A DNA stretch of 55,505 nt from Dehalococcoidia bacterium (GTDB lineage: Bacteria > Chloroflexota > Dehalococcoidia > DSTF01 > JACRBR01), in the NCBI GenBank assembly GCA_021462855.1, contig JAJTXQ010000029.1:1-55505 (forward strand). The letters are read 5' to 3'. Within the stretch, counting starts at the first letter, position 1, and each line of letters begins with the position of its first letter. Both the position numbers and the translations under genes were made by a program. The notes under the pieces were generated by a model. The model saw only the letters and a program-made list of their open reading frames with translations, was not told where the DNA came from and did no database searches. Below are positions 1-7,283 of the stretch, piece after piece.

Positions 1-50
1 AGCGGACGACCCCGGCCTCGGTCGCCGAGACCATCATCAACCTCAACTAA
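1..50 (+). CDS. arlB: Archaellin 1, C-terminal fragment (partial)
   Basis: Reading from base 3, the frame encodes RTTPASVAETIINLN followed by TAA at 48-50. The complete archaellin ending at 829 finishes RTTPASVDETIINMN, so 13 of the last 15 residues are identical. This is therefore the end of a tandem paralogue whose body lies to the left of the window. Synonymous codon differences between the two ends show that this is an old duplication and not an assembly echo. The gene is closed by a strong hairpin terminator starting 23 bases after the stop. Confidence 0.85.
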   Translation, partial: RTTPASVAETIINLN

Positions 51-72
51 CACAGGTCCACAAGACGCACGA

Positions 73-109
73 GACGGTGCCCCTGCTCCGGCGGGGGCAC
101 CGTCGTTTT
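73..109 (+). terminator. Intrinsic terminator after archaellin 1
   Basis: A perfect 11-bp stem (bases 73-83 with 94-104) closes a 10-base loop and is followed by G and four T. It sits between the two archaellin genes. Transcription of the first filament gene should therefore stop or be reduced here, and the rest of the locus would depend on read-through or on a promoter in 110-253. A second small hairpin (GGGTGC/GCACCC, 128-141) lies in that gap. I see no convincing -35/-10 pair there. Confidence 0.85.
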
Positions 110-253
110 CCCATGCGCGGCGTGGCAGGGTGCTGGCACCCGGCCCTAACGGGTGCGCTCACCGTGCGAAAAGCGGGTGCCGCGCGCCGAATCTTCTCCG
201 AATGGAAGCCGCCCGGGATGGCGGCACGGAGTCTCACCAGGGAGGGAGTCGCA

Positions 254-829
254 ATGAAGCGCATCTGGAACCGGGCGCGAAGCCTGCGCGAGGACCAGGG
301 GATCACCGGCCTCGAGACGGCGATCGTGCTCATCGCGTTTGTCGTCGTGGCGGCGGTCTTCGCGTTCGTGGTCCTGAGCACCGGCCTCTTCAGCTCCGAG
401 CGGGGCAAGGAGACGGTGTACGCGGGCCTCGCCAAAACGCGCGGCACGATGACCCTCTCCAGCAGCGTCATCGGCACGTCCGACGGCACGGAGCTCACGG
501 GCATTGACTTCAACGTGGTCCTCGCCGCCGGCGGCGATGCGGTGAACCTCGACCCGAACGCCACGTCGAACCGCACGGTCATGAGCTACATCGACAACGC
601 GAACAACGTCGCGGACCTGACCTACACGGCATCCGACATCACGGGCGACGGTGACGGGCTGCTCGAACCCGGCGAGCTGTTCACGATCGGCATCACCGGT
701 CTTGGCGCCTACAACATCGTCGAGAACACGACGTTCACGATCGAGGTTAAGCCGCCGACGGGCTCGTACCTGGTGCTCCAGCGCACGACGCCCGCCTCGG
801 TCGACGAGACGATCATCAACATGAATTAG
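254..829 (+). CDS. arlB: Archaellin (archaeal-type flagellin), complete
   Basis: This is a 191-residue filament subunit. The N-terminus has the class III (type IV prepilin-like) signal of archaellins: a basic leader, then REDQG, cleavage after Gly16, and a mature start ITGLETAIVLIAF with a long hydrophobic helix to about residue 45 that would form the filament core. The rest is a beta-rich globular domain with Thr, Gly and Asp-rich loops, as expected for the exposed part. ATG 254 is chosen because GGGAGGGAG precedes it at good spacing and it begins the basic leader. It needs a PibD/ArlK-type prepilin peptidase, which is not in this window. It is the second of two tandem archaellins and is followed by the arlCDE-like gene. 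Family assignment is strong from the N-terminus; the globular domain is divergent. Confidence 0.88.
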   Translation: MKRIWNRARSLREDQGITGLETAIVLIAFVVVAAVFAFVVLSTGLFSSERGKETVYAGLAKTRGTMTLSSSVIGTSDGTELTGIDFNVVLAAGGDAVNLDPNATSNRTVMSYIDNANNVADLTYTASDITGDGDGLLEPGELFTIGITGLGAYNIVENTTFTIEVKPPTGSYLVLQRTTPASVDETIINMN

Positions 830-906
830 TCCGTCGCCGGCGGACGGCGGCGGCGGGTCGTCCGGCGGCGGGCGACCGGCACCGATCTTCGAAAGGCAGG
901 AATGCC

Positions 907-1554
907 GTGGAAGCCCAGCAGCTGGCATCGAAGGTAGCGCAACTCGAAACGCGCGTCGCTACGCTCGAGGACGAGGGCAAGATCATCAAAGGTGAGGTGA
1001 AGCAGATCCTCACCGAGATCCGCAGCGCCATCCTCGTGCGCGATAACCCGTTCGAGGGCGCCGGCGACGTCCGCGCGCCGCAGCCTGCCGAGACGCACGT
1101 GGCCGCGCCGCAGGTCGTCGTCGTGCACGAGCCGGCGAAGCCCTCGCCTGCGCCAGACCAGCCGCACGCGGCCACGCCGCCCGCGCCAGAAGCGCCGCCG
1201 AAGGAGCCGATCATGCTCAGGCCGCAGCCGGCCGCCGCAGTAGCACTGGCGCCGCTCCCCGAACCGGAGCAGCCACAGTGGAGCTTGCTGACGATCGCCG
1301 GGCTGTCCGCCTGGGCGGAAGACGCGATGCGCCGCCTCGGCGCGCTGCGGCTGGAGATCCTGCTCGACATGTGCCAGGCAGCCGGCCACCTGACGCCGGA
1401 GGCGCGCCAGGCGCTGTCGCGGATCACCGAGCTCGACCTGCCGGAGCCGGCGGCCCAACCCTCGAACAACGAGACGGTCGTCATCCTCCGCCAGCTCGAA
1501 GCGCTGGTGCACGACGGCGATGGCATCGACGGCCGGCTGCAGACGCGCGCGTAA
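907..1554 (+). CDS. ArlC/D/E-like archaellum switch/adaptor protein
   Basis: This is a 215-residue soluble protein with a GTG start preceded by AAAGGCAGG. Residues 1-45 form a coiled coil (regular Leu/Val heptads), residues 52-122 are a Pro/Ala-rich linker, and residues 124-180 form a helical domain (WSLLTIAGLSAW, then LRLEILLDMC and HLTPEARQALSRI) that resembles the conserved C-terminal FlaD/FlaE domain. In archaea ArlC, D and E form the cytosolic switch ring linking chemotaxis input to the motor. One protein with a coiled coil plus a D/E-type domain suggests a fused or minimal version. Its position between archaellin and ArlG/ArlF supports the call. The sequence similarity is modest, so the label rests on architecture and context together. 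Confidence 0.65.
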   Translation: MEAQQLASKVAQLETRVATLEDEGKIIKGEVKQILTEIRSAILVRDNPFEGAGDVRAPQPAETHVAAPQVVVVHEPAKPSPAPDQPHAATPPAPEAPPKEPIMLRPQPAAAVALAPLPEPEQPQWSLLTIAGLSAWAEDAMRRLGALRLEILLDMCQAAGHLTPEARQALSRITELDLPEPAAQPSNNETVVILRQLEALVHDGDGIDGRLQTRA

Positions 1555-1582
1555 CGACACCGGCCACTGAAGGAGCGGCGAC

Positions 1583-2059
1583 ATCGACAAGGCAATCACC
1601 ACGATCATGCTGACCATTGCGGCGATCGTCTCGATCGTGGCGGTGGTGAACGCCGTGCTTCCTTCCGTCGGCCGCACGAGCGGTGCGCTGATCTCGGCGT
1701 CCAACGTGGTCGAGGACCGCATCGCCAGCCAGATCGAGATCGTGCACGCCACCGGCGAGGACGGCGACCCCGACGCGAGCGTATGGGTCAAGAACACCGG
1801 CGCGTCCACGATCGCGCCGCTCACGCGCGTCGACGTGTTCTTCGGGCCGGCCGGCGACTTCCAGCGCGTGCCGTACGGCGGCGCCGGCTGCACCGCTCCC
1901 TGCTGGGAATACACGATCGAGAACGCGACCGACTGGGAGCCGACATCGACGGTCAACATCGTCGTGCACGCCGACACCAACCTGGCGACCGGCACGACCT
2001 ACTACGTGAAAGTGGTGATGCCCAACGGCATCGCCGATTCCAAGTTCTTCACGGTCTAG
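1583..2059 (+). CDS. arlG: ArlG/ArlF-family archaellum stator protein (ArlG-like)
   Basis: This 158-residue protein has one N-terminal membrane helix (TIMLTIAAIVSIVAVVNAVL) and a beta-sandwich ectodomain with the phrase VWVKNTGASTI, then RVDVFFG, typical of the ArlF/ArlG fold. In archaea these proteins form the static part that anchors the motor outside the membrane. The first ATG in frame is at 1607, but a clean AAGGAG at 1570-1575 lies seven bases before an in-frame ATC at 1583 and 31 bases before the ATG. Starting at ATC also gives a short charged end (M-D-K) ahead of the helix, so I annotate a rare AUC start; 1607 is the alternative. Which of the two stator genes is G and which is F is uncertain. 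Confidence 0.65.
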   Translation: MDKAITTIMLTIAAIVSIVAVVNAVLPSVGRTSGALISASNVVEDRIASQIEIVHATGEDGDPDASVWVKNTGASTIAPLTRVDVFFGPAGDFQRVPYGGAGCTAPCWEYTIENATDWEPTSTVNIVVHADTNLATGTTYYVKVVMPNGIADSKFFTV

Positions 2060-2071
2060 CGGAGAGGACGC

Positions 2072-2581
2072 ATGGAGAGCGGCCTGCCTGCGCTGATGAT
2101 CGCCGCCATCATGATGCTCTCTACCGTCATGATGGCTCGCGGCGGCTACCTGGGCGCCGACTCGATCGGCCAATCCCTGCGTGAGTCCGAGGCGCGTTAC
2201 GGCCAGCAGAACCGCACCGGCCTGACCGTGACCAACGCGACGGTCGACGGCACGGGCGCCAACATCACGATCAGCATCCGCAACGACGGCGCGACGCCGA
2301 TCGCCGACTTCAGCGCCATGGACGTCGTGGTGCAGTACTTCGACGAGACGGGCACGCGCCGCGACACGTGGCTCCCGTACACGTCCGGCGCGCTCGCCTC
2401 GAACACGTGGACGGCCACGGCGTTCGGCAACGACGTGTTCGAGCCCGGCATCCTCAACGGCGGCGAGACGATGGACGTTGCGATCCGCGTCAACCCCGTC
2501 GTCGGCCCGGCGACCACGAACTGGGCGACGATCGGCACCGAGCGCGGCGTCACAGTCCAGACGTACTTCAACAGGCCGTAG
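2072..2581 (+). CDS. arlF: ArlF-family archaellum stator protein (ArlF-like)
   Basis: This 169-residue protein has an N-terminal hydrophobic helix (residues 5-22) followed by an extracytoplasmic beta domain. ITISIRNDGATPI, MDVVVQYF and FEPGILNGGETMDVAIRV recall the ArlF/ArlG sandwich (strand, KN-x-G turn, late PGE/GGE turn). Archaeal ArlF binds the S-layer and acts with ArlG as the stator. It starts 13 bases after the previous stop with GGAGAGGAC upstream and ends two bases before arlJ, so it is clearly in the same operon. The F/G assignment is by analogy only. If this bacterium lacks an S-layer, the outer partner would have to be something else, such as peptidoglycan. Confidence 0.65.
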   Translation: MESGLPALMIAAIMMLSTVMMARGGYLGADSIGQSLRESEARYGQQNRTGLTVTNATVDGTGANITISIRNDGATPIADFSAMDVVVQYFDETGTRRDTWLPYTSGALASNTWTATAFGNDVFEPGILNGGETMDVAIRVNPVVGPATTNWATIGTERGVTVQTYFNRP

Positions 2582-2583
2582 CG

Positions 2584-4179
2584 ATGGCCATCTTCACGCG
2601 ATTCATGCCCGGTTCGACAAAAGGCAGCCCGCGCAGCGCGGCCGTCGAGGACGCGGCCAACTGGCAGCGCGCCACCTCGCTCTTTCGCCCCGAGCCGATG
2701 GAGTACGACCTTGTCGCGCAGCTGACGTACATGTCCGCCCTGGCGACGGCGAACGTCGGACGCGAGAACCTGTTCCAGAAGACCGCCGAGCTCGGCTACT
2801 CGACCTCGGGCTATTTCCAGCGCGTGCACCTGGTGGCGCAACGGCTGAACTACGACTACGCGCGCGCCTGCCAGCTCGTCGCCGACGCGACGGAGAACGA
2901 GGCGGTGCGCAGCCTGCTGCTCCGCTTCTCGAGCTCCCTTTCGTCGGGTGAGCACGAGTCGGTGTTCCTGGCGCGCGAGACGGAGATCCAGCTCGAACAG
3001 TACTCGCGCAAATACGAGCGCGACCTGGAGTCGCTGCGCAAGTGGACCGACGCGTACGTCGCGCTCATGGTCTCGGTGACGCTCGTCGTCGTCGTCTCCA
3101 TGGTGTCGATGATGATCTACTCCGTCGGCACCGTCTTCATCCTCGGGCTGGCGTTCATGATGATCGCCATCGCCGCACTCGGCGACTGGGTCATCTACCG
3201 CACCGCGCCCGTCGAACCAAAGACGCACCGCCGCCGCGAGAAATCGAAAACGCAGGACCAGATGTTCGCCGTGGCGAAGATCCTGCTGCCGGTGGGCGCA
3301 GTGCTGGGCGCGGCGGTCGCGCTGATCTTCAGCGTCGGCGCCGGCCTCGTCGCCGCGGCCGTCGCGATCGCGCCCGTCGGCCTGCTGGCGTTCATCGACG
3401 ACAAGCGCATCGACCAGCAGGACCGCGACCTGTCGACGTTCCTGCGCTCGCTCGGCGCGATCGTCGGCGCCATCGGCACGACCGTGACCGAGGGCATGGA
3501 GCGCGTGAACCAGCGCTCGCTCGCATCGCTCGAGCAGGGCGTGCGGCGGCTGCACATCCGCCTGCGGTCGGGCATCCGCCCCGACCTGTGCTGGGATCGC
3601 TTCGTCAGCGAAACCGGCAGCGAGCTGTGCGACCGCTCGGTGTCGACGTTCTGGGACACCATCAAGCTCGGCGGCGACCCCGACCAGATCGGCTTCCTGT
3701 CATCGCTCTTCGCGCTCAAGATCTCGCTGATGCGCGAGAACCGGAAGCTCGTCTCGCAGACCTTCATGTACCTGATGGTGCCGCTGCATGCCGTGCTGAT
3801 CGGCGTCCTGCTGTTCGTGACCGAGGTCATGGTGGTGTTCGCGACGCAGCTCAACAATGTGCAGGATCAGGCGATGATCAACACGGACCCCACCGCCACC
3901 GGCGGCATCGACGTGACGAGCGTGCTCGCGTTCGCCGCGCCGAACGTCGGCTTCCTGCGGGGGTTCGCGCTCGTCGTGACCCTGTTCCTGACGGTGGTCG
4001 ACACGTGGTCGCCGCACGTGACCGCCGGCGGCCACCACCACAAGGTGTGGCTCTACGCCGCAGTGATGATGATTTTCTCGGGGGTTTGCCTGATGGGGAT
4101 TCCCCACGTTGTCGGCGGCCTGTTCGAGAGCGTGTCGGGTGGCATCGAAACCACCGCCGCCGGCCCGACGACAAACTAG
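2584..4179 (+). CDS. arlJ: Archaellum assembly platform protein ArlJ
   Basis: This 531-residue polytopic membrane protein belongs to the type II/IV secretion platform family (TadC/GspF-like) in its archaeal FlaJ form. A cytoplasmic helical domain (about 40-155) precedes membrane segments at about 158-206, a second hydrophobic pair at 230-272, a second helical T2SSF-like domain (278-390), and further membrane segments at about 393-423, 455-473 and 486-515. The two-domain layout and length match ArlJ. In archaea it couples the ArlI ATPase to filament assembly and rotation. ATG 2584 follows the ArlF stop directly. The partner ATPase ArlI and regulator ArlH, often next to arlJ in archaea, are not adjacent here. 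Confidence 0.82.
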   Translation: MAIFTRFMPGSTKGSPRSAAVEDAANWQRATSLFRPEPMEYDLVAQLTYMSALATANVGRENLFQKTAELGYSTSGYFQRVHLVAQRLNYDYARACQLVADATENEAVRSLLLRFSSSLSSGEHESVFLARETEIQLEQYSRKYERDLESLRKWTDAYVALMVSVTLVVVVSMVSMMIYSVGTVFILGLAFMMIAIAALGDWVIYRTAPVEPKTHRRREKSKTQDQMFAVAKILLPVGAVLGAAVALIFSVGAGLVAAAVAIAPVGLLAFIDDKRIDQQDRDLSTFLRSLGAIVGAIGTTVTEGMERVNQRSLASLEQGVRRLHIRLRSGIRPDLCWDRFVSETGSELCDRSVSTFWDTIKLGGDPDQIGFLSSLFALKISLMRENRKLVSQTFMYLMVPLHAVLIGVLLFVTEVMVVFATQLNNVQDQAMINTDPTATGGIDVTSVLAFAAPNVGFLRGFALVVTLFLTVVDTWSPHVTAGGHHHKVWLYAAVMMIFSGVCLMGIPHVVGGLFESVSGGIETTAAGPTTN

Positions 4180-4191
4180 GCAGGAGGCACG

Positions 4192-4689
4192 ATGCCGAAT
4201 CCATTCCGCAGGACGCCGAATGAAGGACCGCCGCATGGCGCGCTCGACGCGCCGGACGCGCGGGACGATCAGCCGCAACGGCGCCCCGGGCCAAACTGGG
4301 GCGTGTACTCGGACTACGTGCCGCAGTCGGCGCGGCCGCCCGAGTTCCAGCGTCTTGCGCCGTTCAACTTCGACGAAGAACCCGGCGACGGGCCCGACGA
4401 GGACATCGAGTTCCTCACATCGCTCGCGCGCCAGGTCGATGGGCCGCCCGCCGGTGCGCGGTCCGAACGCCGCGCGCCGCGCGTCACGCCGCCGCCCGCG
4501 CAGAACGTGTACGAGCCGATCGTACCGGCGGAGCGCGACGCCATGCAGGCGTTCCACGACTACGCCGCACGCGGCGCCGACCACACGCCGACGCCCGCCA
4601 CGCTGCGCGTCGACAGCGTCGAAATCGGCGACCTCGTCGAGGACCTCGCCGACACGATCGCCGCGCTCCGCCGGCGGCGCGCCGCCTGA
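4192..4689 (+). CDS. Unknown soluble protein in archaellum operon
   Basis: This is a 165-residue protein I do not recognise. It has no signal peptide or membrane segment. The first two thirds are Pro, Arg and Asp-rich and probably disordered. A short acidic patch (FDEEPGDGPDEDIEFL, about 63-78) and a C-terminal segment with DSVEIGDLVEDLADTIAALRRRR look helical. AGGAGG precedes ATG 4192. It lies 12 bases after arlJ and six before the amidase, so it is probably co-transcribed with the archaellum. Its place suggests a cytosolic accessory or adaptor role for the motor, but that is inference from position only. Confidence 0.75.
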   Translation: MPNPFRRTPNEGPPHGALDAPDARDDQPQRRPGPNWGVYSDYVPQSARPPEFQRLAPFNFDEEPGDGPDEDIEFLTSLARQVDGPPAGARSERRAPRVTPPPAQNVYEPIVPAERDAMQAFHDYAARGADHTPTPATLRVDSVEIGDLVEDLADTIAALRRRRAA

Positions 4690-4695
4690 CCCGCC

Positions 4696-5703
4696 ATGTC
4701 GCGCTGGGCGTACGGCGTCCTCGTCACCGCAATGGTGCTCTGGTCGGCGATGACCGTCGTCGCCGGCTGGTACGCGCTGCGCGGCGGCGGCGACGACGCC
4801 TCGGCCGCGGCCGATACGCGCCCGTCGGACCCCGAGGCGCCAGGCGATGCCCCGGCGCTCACGGGCCGCGAGATCATCACGCGCCCGGGTGCGCGCTCAC
4901 CGGAGGCAGCCGCCGAGGCGACGCCCCGGCCGGCGACCGGGCGCATCGAGCCGGTGCCGGCGTACGCGCTCGGCGCCGGCGGCGACACGCGCGTACGCTC
5001 GCTCGATGTAGAGGGGCCACGCCCGCAAGAAGCCGCGCCGCGCGCGAAGGGCGTCGTGGTGCTCGACCCGGGCCACGGCCGCGGCGACCCCGGCGCCGTC
5101 GCGCACTTCGATGACGGCTCGTACTACACCGAGGCGGAGTCGAACCTCACCAACGCCGAAATGCTGCGCGACCGCCTCGTGGCGATGGGCTACGACGTGT
5201 ACCTGACGCGCGAGGGCGCGGGACGCGGGCCCGGAGGGCCGTTACCGCGCCAGTTCATCGTGTCCGACCTGTTCGCCCGCGTTGCGCTCGCCCGCGCGGT
5301 GGAAGCCGATGTGTATCTCGCGCTCCACGGCAACGGCGCCACCGTGGGCTCGATCTCCGGGCCGGAGACGTGGTACTGCGGCAAACACGAGGAGGGCGCG
5401 GCCAACGAGCGGCTCGCCACCGTGGTCCAGCAGGCGATGGTCGACGCCCTCCACGAGTACGGCTACGACCCGCCGGACCGCGGCATCAAGGAGGACGCGT
5501 CGGCTCACCACTCCGGGGGCTTCTGCCAGTTCGTCGTCACGCGCGAAACGCCCGTGCCGGCGGCGCTGCTCGAGTTCCTGTTCCTCTCGAACGCCGCCGA
5601 TGCGCAGGTGCTGATCGACCCGCGCGCGCACGAGTTGCTCGCCGACCACCTGGTGCGCGCGCTCGACGAGTTCATGCAGGAGCGGGGCGCCGAAGGCGAT
5701 TGA
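4696..5703 (+). CDS. Membrane-anchored N-acetylmuramoyl-L-alanine amidase
   Basis: This 335-residue zinc amidase (Amidase_3 fold) cleaves the bond between MurNAc and the stem peptide. Residues 7-27 form a signal-anchor helix, 28-118 are a flexible Pro/Ala-rich linker, and the catalytic domain follows: VVVLDPGHG (His127), TEAESNL (Glu148), LALHGNG (His211) and ALLEFLFLSN (Glu293) match the zinc ligands and catalytic Glu of AmiC/CwlV-type enzymes. It begins six bases after the unknown gene of the archaellum operon. A wall hydrolase in this operon would logically open peptidoglycan for the archaellum shaft, as dedicated hydrolases do for bacterial flagella. General cell-separation amidase is the alternative. 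Confidence 0.88.
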   Translation: MSRWAYGVLVTAMVLWSAMTVVAGWYALRGGGDDASAAADTRPSDPEAPGDAPALTGREIITRPGARSPEAAAEATPRPATGRIEPVPAYALGAGGDTRVRSLDVEGPRPQEAAPRAKGVVVLDPGHGRGDPGAVAHFDDGSYYTEAESNLTNAEMLRDRLVAMGYDVYLTREGAGRGPGGPLPRQFIVSDLFARVALARAVEADVYLALHGNGATVGSISGPETWYCGKHEEGAANERLATVVQQAMVDALHEYGYDPPDRGIKEDASAHHSGGFCQFVVTRETPVPAALLEFLFLSNAADAQVLIDPRAHELLADHLVRALDEFMQERGAEGD

Positions 5704-5734
5704 TGATGATGCGTTGCGCGCGTACGCTGGCGAG

Positions 5735-6652
5735 GTGAAGGTCGTGGTGCTCGGCAGCTTCAACATGGACCTGGTGATGCGCGCAGAGCGTCTGCCGCGC
5801 CGCGGCGAGACGGTGCAGGGCGCGTTCGCGATGCACCTAGGAGGCAAGGGTTTCAACCACGCCGTCGCCGCGCGCCGCCTCGGGGCGGACGTCGAGATCC
5901 TGGGGCGCGTCGGCGACGACCCGTTCGGACGCCAGTTTCTCGATGCGCTCGATGCCGCGGGCATCGGCCGGCGCGGCGTGACGGTGGACGCCGGCGAGGG
6001 CACAGGCATCGCCAGCATCGTCATCGAGTCCGACGGCGCGAACACGATCATCCAGGCGCCGCGCGCCAACCGCCGCCTGTCGCCCGACGACATCGCGCGC
6101 GAGGACGCGTCGTTCGATGACGCACGGGTGGCGATGCTCCAGCTGGAGACTTCGATGCCGGCGGCGACCGCGTTCGCGCGGGCGGCGCGGCGGGCCGGCG
6201 CGCTTGTGCTGCTCAACCCGGCGCCGGCCGCGCCCGTGCCCGATGAGCTGCTCGCCGCATCGGACATCATCGTCGCCAACGAGCTCGAAGCCGAGACGCT
6301 GACGGGCGCCCCGGCGGACACGGTCGATGCGGCGTGCGAGGCCGCGCGCAAGCTGCTCGATGCTGGCGCGACGGCCGCCGTCGTGACCCTCGGCGCGCGC
6401 GGCGCCGTCGCCGTCACGCGAGACGAGCGCCATCACCAACCGGCGCCCGCGGTCGATGCCGTGGACACCGTCGGCGCGGGCGACGCGTTCTGCGCCGCGC
6501 TCGCGATCCGCATCGGCGCGCGTGCACCGCTGCGCGATGCCCTCACGTTCGCCGTCACCGCCGGGTCGCTTGCCACGATGCGGCACGGAGCCGAGCCATC
6601 GATGCCCTTCGCTCACGACGTCGAAGCCGCCATGCGGACCACGAAAGGGTAG
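5735..6652 (+). CDS. Ribokinase-like PfkB-family sugar kinase
   Basis: This 305-residue kinase phosphorylates a sugar or nucleoside with ATP. It starts VVLGSFNMDLV, has the substrate loop GGKGFNHAVAARRLG (ribokinases usually have GGKGANQAVAA), and the anion-hole/catalytic motif DTVGAGDAF near the end. The start GTG 5735 is preferred over an upstream TTG (5714) because a TACGCT -10 hexamer (5723-5728) ends exactly six bases before it, which would give a leaderless mRNA. It is followed four bases later by a sugar-phosphate isomerase-like SIS protein, so the pair may handle a pentose. Ribose as substrate is likely but not certain given the altered loop. Confidence 0.85.
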   Translation: MKVVVLGSFNMDLVMRAERLPRRGETVQGAFAMHLGGKGFNHAVAARRLGADVEILGRVGDDPFGRQFLDALDAAGIGRRGVTVDAGEGTGIASIVIESDGANTIIQAPRANRRLSPDDIAREDASFDDARVAMLQLETSMPAATAFARAARRAGALVLLNPAPAAPVPDELLAASDIIVANELEAETLTGAPADTVDAACEAARKLLDAGATAAVVTLGARGAVAVTRDERHHQPAPAVDAVDTVGAGDAFCAALAIRIGARAPLRDALTFAVTAGSLATMRHGAEPSMPFAHDVEAAMRTTKG

Positions 6653-6656
6653 TGCC

Positions 6657-7283
6657 ATGACATTCGACCGCGACCACGAGCGCCACATCCTCCTCGCGCG
6701 GGAGGTGATCCGAACCGAGGCGCGCGCCCTGCAGGAAGCGGCGGCGGCGATCGACCACTCGTTCGTGGAAGCGGTCGAGCTGATCGCGGCGTGCCACGGC
6801 ACGGTGATCGTCACGGGCGTAGGCAAGTCGGGCCACGTCGGCCGCAAGATCGCGGCAACGCTGGCGTCGACCGGCACACCGGCGATGTTCCTGCACGCCG
6901 GCGAGGGGGTGCACGGCGACCTCGGCGCGGTCCGTAAGGGCGACGCGGTCATCGCCATCTCGCACAGCGGCGAAACGCCCGAGATCGTGGCGCTGCTGCC
7001 GATGCTGAAGCGGTTCGACCTGCCGGTCATCGCCATCACCGACAACCTGCGCTCGACGCTCTCGCTCGTCGCGAACATTGTGATCGCGCCGGGCGATGCC
7101 GCCAGCGCCGACCCCATCAGCCTCGCGCCGACGGCCAGCGCCGCCGCGGCGATGGCGATCGGAGACGCGATCGCGCTCGCGGTCGCGCAGCATCGCGGCT
7201 ATACGCCGGCCGACTTCGAGCATCACCCCGGGGGTGCGCTCGGCAAGCTGATGGACTCCGTGTACCGGCTGAAGAGCGCCTAG
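6657..7283 (+). CDS. SIS-domain sugar-phosphate isomerase, KdsD/GutQ-like without CBS domains
   Basis: This 208-residue protein consists of a single SIS domain: VIVTGVGKSGHVGRKIAATLASTGTPAMFLHAGE, HGDLG, and ISHSGETPE follow the arabinose-5-phosphate isomerase pattern closely, ending with GYTPADFEHHPGGALGK as in KdsD. Full-length KdsD/KpsF proteins carry two CBS domains (about 320 residues) after this point; here the stop comes straight after. ATG 6657 follows the kinase stop by four bases, so the two are co-transcribed. D-arabinose 5-phosphate feeds Kdo synthesis in Gram-negatives, but no Kdo genes are seen here; another ketose/aldose phosphate is possible. Confidence 0.82.
   Translation: MTFDRDHERHILLAREVIRTEARALQEAAAAIDHSFVEAVELIAACHGTVIVTGVGKSGHVGRKIAATLASTGTPAMFLHAGEGVHGDLGAVRKGDAVIAISHSGETPEIVALLPMLKRFDLPVIAITDNLRSTLSLVANIVIAPGDAASADPISLAPTASAAAAMAIGDAIALAVAQHRGYTPADFEHHPGGALGKLMDSVYRLKSA

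Noticed and set aside
146-928. Long open frames on the strand opposite real genes (for example 146-928, 826-1995, 2197-3555, 50363-52714)
   Set aside because: In GC-rich DNA antisense frames stay open by codon bias. Their products are Arg/Ala/Pro or Arg/His/Asp-rich without motifs, and they sit over genes with clear families.
1-5703. The window being archaeal DNA
   Set aside because: The flanking genes are bacterial on all informational markers (bS22, bacterial SelB, SecDF-YajC) and run without a break in style or codon use.
1-5703. The archaellum block as type IV pilus or Tad genes
   Set aside because: The archaellin N-terminus and the two ArlF/ArlG-type sandwich proteins are not part of Tad or type IV pilus systems. 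ArlJ alone would have been ambiguous.
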